A stretch of 64,000 bases of DNA from Chloranthus sessilifolius (lineage: Eukaryota > Streptophyta > Magnoliopsida > Chloranthales > Chloranthaceae), in assembly GCA_021018995.1 (NCBI GenBank), contig CM037592.1, positions 79,983,301 through 80,047,300 of the forward strand, written 5' to 3'. The first letter of the stretch is position 1. Each line of letters opens with the position of its first letter. Under the pieces are notes generated by a model, which did not search any database, was not told the DNA's origin, and saw nothing but the letters and a program-made list of their open reading frames with translations. This document shows positions 58,901 through 64,000 of this stretch, piece by piece. Both the position numbers and the translations under genes were made by a program.

Positions 58901-59183
58901 GTCTTTTTTTGTTTATTTTTATTTTGTATCTCATATGTGTTGTGTATATGTATATCTTGTATGCCACTTTATTGGCACTGTGTAAAACTTTTGATATTAA
59001 TGGAAAAGCTAAATTTTTGTGTTAATTGTTTGCCTTCGTCAAAAATTTGCGTTCCATGCATGTGATTGTGTCTACTTAAATTCGTCTGAGTCAACTAGAC
59101 CACCTCCCCTGAAAGTGTGGGGGGAAGCGAGACAGAAACCCAGACAGACACACCTTGGGTTATTTTCGAGGACGAAAATTCCC
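58901..59183 (+). other. C non-coding tail after the extra coding region
   Basis: T-rich stretch (TTTTTTTGTTTATTTTTATTTTG) followed by TTGTATATGT-like words and TATTAATGGAAAAGC near 58996, similar to a plant 3' untranslated region, though no canonical AATAAA is present. Then a TTTTCGAGGACGAAAATTCC block leads into the polypurine tract. Longest run quoted here is descriptive of 58908-58929. Confidence 0.45.
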
Positions 59184-59196
59184 AAGGTGGGGAGGA
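59184..59196 (+). other. Polypurine tract of C
   Basis: AAGGTGGGGAGGA immediately before TGTAATAGCCC. The preceding TTCGAGGACGAAAATT is the usual Tekay/Del lead-in and has an equivalent in B. Confidence 0.88.
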
Positions 59197-61881
59197 TGTA
59201 ATAGCCCGAAAAAAATCATAAAAACTATGACCTCGAGATCCGTGCCCGATTGGTCACAAGTTTGACCAATCAGGAGATCAAGAGTTAGCATGGGATGTGG
59301 TGAACGGACGAGATGTGATAGCTTGAGTGATTTCGTGGTGTGTGTTGTAAATATGAAGTCGCATATACCTATTGAGGTGCATGTGCTCAACACACAAACT
59401 AAGAGAGGGATAAAAGGGTTTAATAACCCTAGATGGGTATTTTGGGTTGTTGAAGGAGAGTAAAGAAGAGAGAGAGAGAGTAAAAAGAGTGATTAATGCA
59501 AGGAGTAAAGGCTAGCTGAGGAAGGAAGGATCCAAGTATTAAAGAGGCCGATTCAACGCAAGGGATCCGCTGAAAAAGCTAAAGCTGGAACCCTAGCCTT
59601 CCAACCCTAGATTTGAAATCAACTTGAGATCTATCCAAGGTAAATTTTGTAAATAAGATGCATAGATCATAGGGGTTAAGTTGTGGTTAAATGTGGGTTA
59701 GATCATAGGATAATGGCTTAGAAAAATAGAGGAAAAAGTGTTGGAAAAAGATTGGGAAGAACGAAAAAAAGGGTTTGAATCGACAATTTCGTTTAATCGA
59801 AATTGGGTTTTGATTAATCGAAATTGGCCAGGAAGTTGAGAGGTCAGAAGACCACGACTTTGATTAAACGAATTGGATTATTAATCGATTTGATTTCGAT
59901 TAATCGATTTGAGAATCGATTAATCATTGAACTCCAGTGGACCCCAAGGGTTGGAGGAAATGATTTAAGGAAAAATCGACTAATCGAAATGGGATTTCGA
60001 TTAATCGATTTGAGTTTTCGATTAATCGATTTGGGATCGATTAATCGACTTGTGAAATTCAACTGTTCGAACAGTAGGTGTACCTTGCGAAAAGAAGAAA
60101 TTCGATTAATCGAAACTGGATTCGATTAATCGAATGAAAACTCAACTGTTCGAACAGTAGGTGTACTTTGCGGAAAGAAGAATTTCGATTAATCGAAACT
60201 GGATTCGATTAATCGAACGGAAACTCGACTGTTCGAACAGTGAGTTTACTTTGCGAAAAGAAGAATTTCGATTAATCAAATGATTCAATCGAATGACAAT
60301 TGACCGAATCGAGAATGGACTTTGCGAAAAGGAGAATTTCGATTAATCGAAATTACTTCGATTAATCGATATTGACCTTCGATTAATCGATTTTGGAAAT
60401 CGATTAATCGAACCAAGTTCGATTAATCGATTCTGGATTTCGATTAATCGACTGGGATAAATTTTGTTGACTTTTAGGTTTGACTTTAAGATTCTTGGAG
60501 GATCTTATACCTTCTTTATTGCATCCTTGTGATGTGTTTTACATTGTGTGGTACCATAGGTGGTACGTGAGCTAGTGCACGAGGAGCCACGTGGGACCTT
60601 GATGCATTGAACAAGTGAAGACTTGAGGTAGGGAACACCTTGAACATGTACTTTATTTTACAAGAGCATGTATGTGATATAAATTTCAATTCAATTATTT
60701 TCTGCTCAAAGAATTGTGAAAGTGTGTGTGTGACATTCATAAGAGAAAAGCGAATGAGCCATCCCGTGGGATGAAGAAGTAAAGAGATAAGAGCATCGTG
60801 TGATGCAAGTTAGTGGATACATCCGTGGATGTATCCAGATTGAATCATGTTTGATAGGGCCTAACTGATATAAGATAGCACACTTACACGGTGAATAACT
60901 ATATGTAAGGCTCCGATATTTTTGTTATTTGAGGTTCCTTAGGTTACCCCACCGACGTGGCGGGATATCCACGACTGACAGCGCAGCATATCCGTGACCG
61001 ATCTGGTACGAAACCGTGAGGCGGTGAGGCTTATCCGTACATAGTAAGCACACCAGTGTTGATTGAGACAAGTGAAACCCGCCACCAATCCCTGGGGAAA
61101 GGGGCTTGGGTACTATATGGTATTCGGGGAATACATTAAAACTATCTATATAGATGACGATGAAGGGTAGCTCATGGGGCTCGATGCTATATTGCTCGGG
61201 GATTACTTAAGTTGAAAGTTTAAGTTTTGCTTTAGGCCTTTTCAGATTTTCATGAGTAAATGAAAACATAAGAAATCAACGATGCGAATGAATGCTTTTA
61301 AGCATTTTATCAACAAGCGCATAGTTACATCATGCATGGTATATCATAGAATATATGTGAGTTATAACTTATATGTTCGGTGTTTGTTCCCTATTGGGCT
61401 AGGATGTAGCTCACCCTATAGACTATCGTCGCGAGGTCCATTAGTAGCGTTGCCGAGGTTTGGGGGACGTGATCCGTAGTCGGACTTTCTTTGCCGTGAG
61501 GAGTTGGAGCCACCTCCAGAGGACTTCTTCTAGAGGACTCAGTTACTTTGAGGAGTTTTGAGTAGAGATTGTACGGCTTGGTATGTCAAGCCTTTATTTT
61601 GTGAAAACATGTATATGTATAGAGTTTGGATTATTCCTTTGGGGCGAACCATCTGTGATGATTTATATCATCGATGGTTCGGATCGGTTCTCCCTTCATG
61701 CAGAGGCATGAGGGTAGAACTGTCCTTTGAAAAGTATTTCTAATTAGATTTAAATTCCGCAAGTTGTTCTTATTTCTTTTTATGCTTGATATACCAGTGT
61801 TCCGTGCATAGTTAAGGGGCACGGTCAAGATGATCGTGCTGATGGCACGGGTTTCGGGGTGCCGAAATCCGGGCTGTCACA
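59197..61881 (+). repeat. 3' LTR of C (2685 bp)
   Basis: Same edges as the 5' LTR; its palindrome array is at 59786-60450. The right edge GGGCTGTCACA is followed by TAATC, the target duplication. The last 0.35 kb matches the 5' LTR almost perfectly. Confidence 0.93.
59786..60450. repeat. CGATTAATCG palindrome array, C 3' LTR
   Basis: About two dozen copies of the palindrome. The word CTGTTCGAACAG, itself palindromic, occurs three times (near 60063, 60147 and 60229), 82-84 bp apart, in a larger repeat unit that also carries a CGATTAATCG pair. Confidence 0.82.
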
Positions 61882-62743
61882 TAATCACCTAATCTCCATA
61901 TCATATCGTATCATAAATCACCATTCAACCCGGTGTGGTTACGTGTATAAAAATTAGTGTCCCCTTAAGTTGAGACATTGTCGTATCATATTGTCCTTAA
62001 GATCCGTTTTTGCTATAGACGTTGTACCCTTACGATGGCACGTATAGTATGACACGTGTAGAACTTAATTCATATTCAGCTGGCCTTAACAATGTATCTT
62101 ATTATATTCGTACCTTATCATATCCATATTTTATCATATTTTTATTTTCTTATCATTTGCATATAACTTAAGTTATAGTGAGTCATAGTGTGATAAGTTT
62201 CATTAAATTACGTTTTCCAAAGGGCGGGTTACGTAGTAATCAGGATGTACTTTGTGTGACAACTCATACTTCTATTGAGGTGTTGCATCCGTATATGGAT
62301 GTCTATATTCTAAGTTTCATGTGACCGTGAAAGGAATCTCACCATGAATAAAGCTTATAAGTCGTGTGTCATATCCTATTCCTTAACTTATCTTGCATAT
62401 GCCCTATCGTTGTTTTCTACGTAATGAGTGTTGTATGATGAAGATGCTTAATGGGATATGTATCTTATACAACCCAAGAACTTATCTCTATAATCAAATT
62501 ATCCGAATAATGATGAACATAAAGGAACACAATTTATATTAATTAACAGTCAAATAGGAAGTATAGCAATTCTATTTTAAGCATGACTTATAAAATTTGA
62601 ATCATAAATATATTGTACGATGTGAAATAAAAAGTATGCTATAATATGAAAATTGATATGTAGAGAATGTATATACAACACTGAAGTATAGCAATGGAAT
62701 AGTGGAAATTGTTATTGGACTTACGTTACTATTCGTTCCATTA
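61882..62743. repeat. Repeat unit X, copy 2, right part
   Basis: Continues the match to copy 1 at 39792-40653 with a constant offset of 22,090, that is, with no length change. It ends at TTCGTTCCATTA; the following sequence is unrelated to what follows copy 1. Confidence 0.9.
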
Positions 62744-63750
62744 ACTTAGACACTCAAGATATCCAAGATGAAAGACGAATGCTTATATTTAAGTATTTTT
62801 GTTTTATACTTAAACTCAAGTACTCTTTCTTTGATATAGTCAGACCTATATAACTTATGAACTGATCAATAATGTGATTAGAACTTGCTTTGAGCCCTAA
62901 ATAGGCATGCATATCCGTAATAGGATTGTAGGAGTCGCAATAGAGGTAATGGACGCTATCATTGTGTCCGAAAGACCCAACAACTATGAGATCGAGTCTT
63001 GATTCGCCTAATTCGGATGTCTAAGTGAAAAGATACATCAACAAATTTTAAATCTAAGGTTTATAGAAAAAAACTAAACTCATAAACAAGTGTATATTAA
63101 TTAATTCATAGCCCTCGGGGTCATCGTACGGATAAACGAACCACGCCATTGTGTCTAAAACGTCGAAAACTTACAGTGCTCTCATAATTTGATAAATTAG
63201 GTTGGTACAATAAAAAAAATACATTTTTCTAAAGTTCTAATTTTTATATTAAAATTCAATTAACAAATAATGGGTTTCAGAGAAGCTGAAAGTGATATGT
63301 ATTCCAACATATGGATAGGGCACATATACTAATGAGGAGTTTGTTTCTAAATTTGATCTTAGATTTAGCTTTTAAGGTCTTCTAACAGCTGATCATGTTT
63401 TACAAGATCTAGGGGTTATATGGGTGCTTAGGGCATTCACTATGCGACATCAGATAGAATAAGTCTAAACCATCATATGATCGAGGAATGCAATTTTAGG
63501 AGTCTTAAGTTGTTGGACCCAATTTATTCTGGTCTCCAAGGACTCAGATCTAAGGATCAAACAGACCCCTCTCCCCAAGTTGTGCAAGAGTTCATACTCA
63601 AAATTACAGTGGATGTTCTTTGATCAGTTAGATCATAAGGTGTTGTTAGTGAGATAATTTAAAGTTAGTTTTATGGGCTGGTTTGGCCCACATCTCAAAA
63701 GTCAAGCGGATCAATGATAATTCCTAGCAATATTCCATGTGGCACACAGG
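62744..63750. other. Unassigned stretch
   Basis: About 1 kb of AT-rich sequence without a supported coding region, repeat family or RNA gene. Confidence 0.45.
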
Positions 63751-64000
63751 TAGGGGTGTATTCGGTTCGGTTTGGACCAAAATCATAAACCAAATTGTTT
63801 CTAATCGGTTTCTAAATATTCAAACCAAACCAAACCGTCCAATTGCTAAACCAAACCAACGATTCAATTCGGTTTCGATTTGGTTCAGTCGTTTTCGAAT
63901 TTCCTATAAGTTCTACTTGCATATCAAAATTTTCCCAATTTCTCAACCTATTTTACACTTTTCATTTTTTCCGAAGTTGTTTTACTTTATAATCTATTCA
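63751..64000. mobile_element. Possible left end of a hAT-like element, running off the window
   Basis: TAGGGGTGTATTCGGTTCGG begins here, followed by AACCGATT / AAACCAAACC words and their inverses. The form TAGGGGTG plus a GGTTCGGTTTGG region is common at ends of plant hAT elements. The other end and the 8-bp duplication are not in the window. Confidence 0.4.

Larger units (their letters stand above)
48945..61881 (+). mobile_element. C: two-LTR Tekay/Del-type Ty3/gypsy element with an extra coding unit
   Basis: 12,937 bp from TGTAATAGCCC to GGGCTGTCACA. Layout: 5' LTR 48945-51604, primer site, gag, protease, reverse transcriptase, RNase H, integrase, a palindrome array, an extra coding region, polypurine tract, 3' LTR 59197-61881. 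Target duplication TAATT/TAATC (48940-48944 and 61882-61886), confirmed by the empty site in X copy 1. All parts are present but the coding regions are broken in several places. It is younger than the X duplication and, by its condition, younger than A. Confidence 0.95.

Noticed and set aside
58315-58967. Several minus-strand frames over the extra coding region of C
   Set aside because: High GC content and lack of T-rich stops on the antisense strand explain them.
62744-63750. Host gene in the right-hand unassigned stretch
   Set aside because: No frame of useful length, no splice-like pattern and no codon-like composition.

Overview
This is plant nuclear DNA, almost certainly from an angiosperm. 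It is a repeat-dense, gene-poor block of nested retroelements, and I see no intact host gene, rRNA gene, tRNA gene or CRISPR array. The evidence is Ty3/gypsy elements of the plant Athila, Tat/Ogre and Tekay/Del types, a Ty1/copia fragment, a plant L1-type LINE and hAT- and CACTA-like DNA elements. The species cannot be named from this. Element names (T1, A, T2, D, B, S1, F, E1, E2, X, C) are labels I made up. All LTR elements are treated as fossils.

Left part, 1-24341. An Athila-like 3' tail and LTR (1-3315) abuts the pol end of a Tat-type element T1 (3316-8216, +). A Tekay-type element A (8217-14084, +) sits in the T1 LTR and stops abruptly where a minus-strand Tat-type element T2 begins (14085-22157). 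T2 abuts a minus-strand Athila-like fragment D (22158-23868).

Middle, 23869-47591. Element B is a minus-strand Tekay-type element (23869-34037) with a solo LTR S1 (29312-30841) inside its gag. Next is a minus-strand copia fragment F (34038-37369) whose LTR holds the solo LTR E1 (35081-37310). A small MITE, a 2.2-kb repeat unit X (38446-40653) and a 5'-truncated LINE (40654-41564) follow. Then come a CACTA-like patch, the solo LTR E2 (42783-45144), a clear hAT-type MITE (45261-45524) and a CACTA-like end.

Right part, 47592-64000. A second copy of X is split by a two-LTR Tekay-type element C (48945-61881, 12.9 kb). The first X copy shows the empty site, which fixes the C boundaries and its 5-bp target duplication. 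The last 1.2 kb is unassigned apart from a possible hAT-like end.

Two things stand out. First, several unrelated LTR families carry arrays of a short perfect palindrome at regular spacing: CGATTAATCG in A and C, and GATCGATC in E1 and E2, both mostly 19-22 bp apart; a longer GCGCAAC-type palindrome in T2 is 47-48 bp apart. Second, element C carries between pol and its 3' LTR a further copy of its palindrome array, a TATA-like box, an extra protein-coding region unrelated to gag or pol, and a non-coding tail. It looks like a second transcription unit inside the retroelement. All identities and families are from reading the sequence by eye; no search was run.
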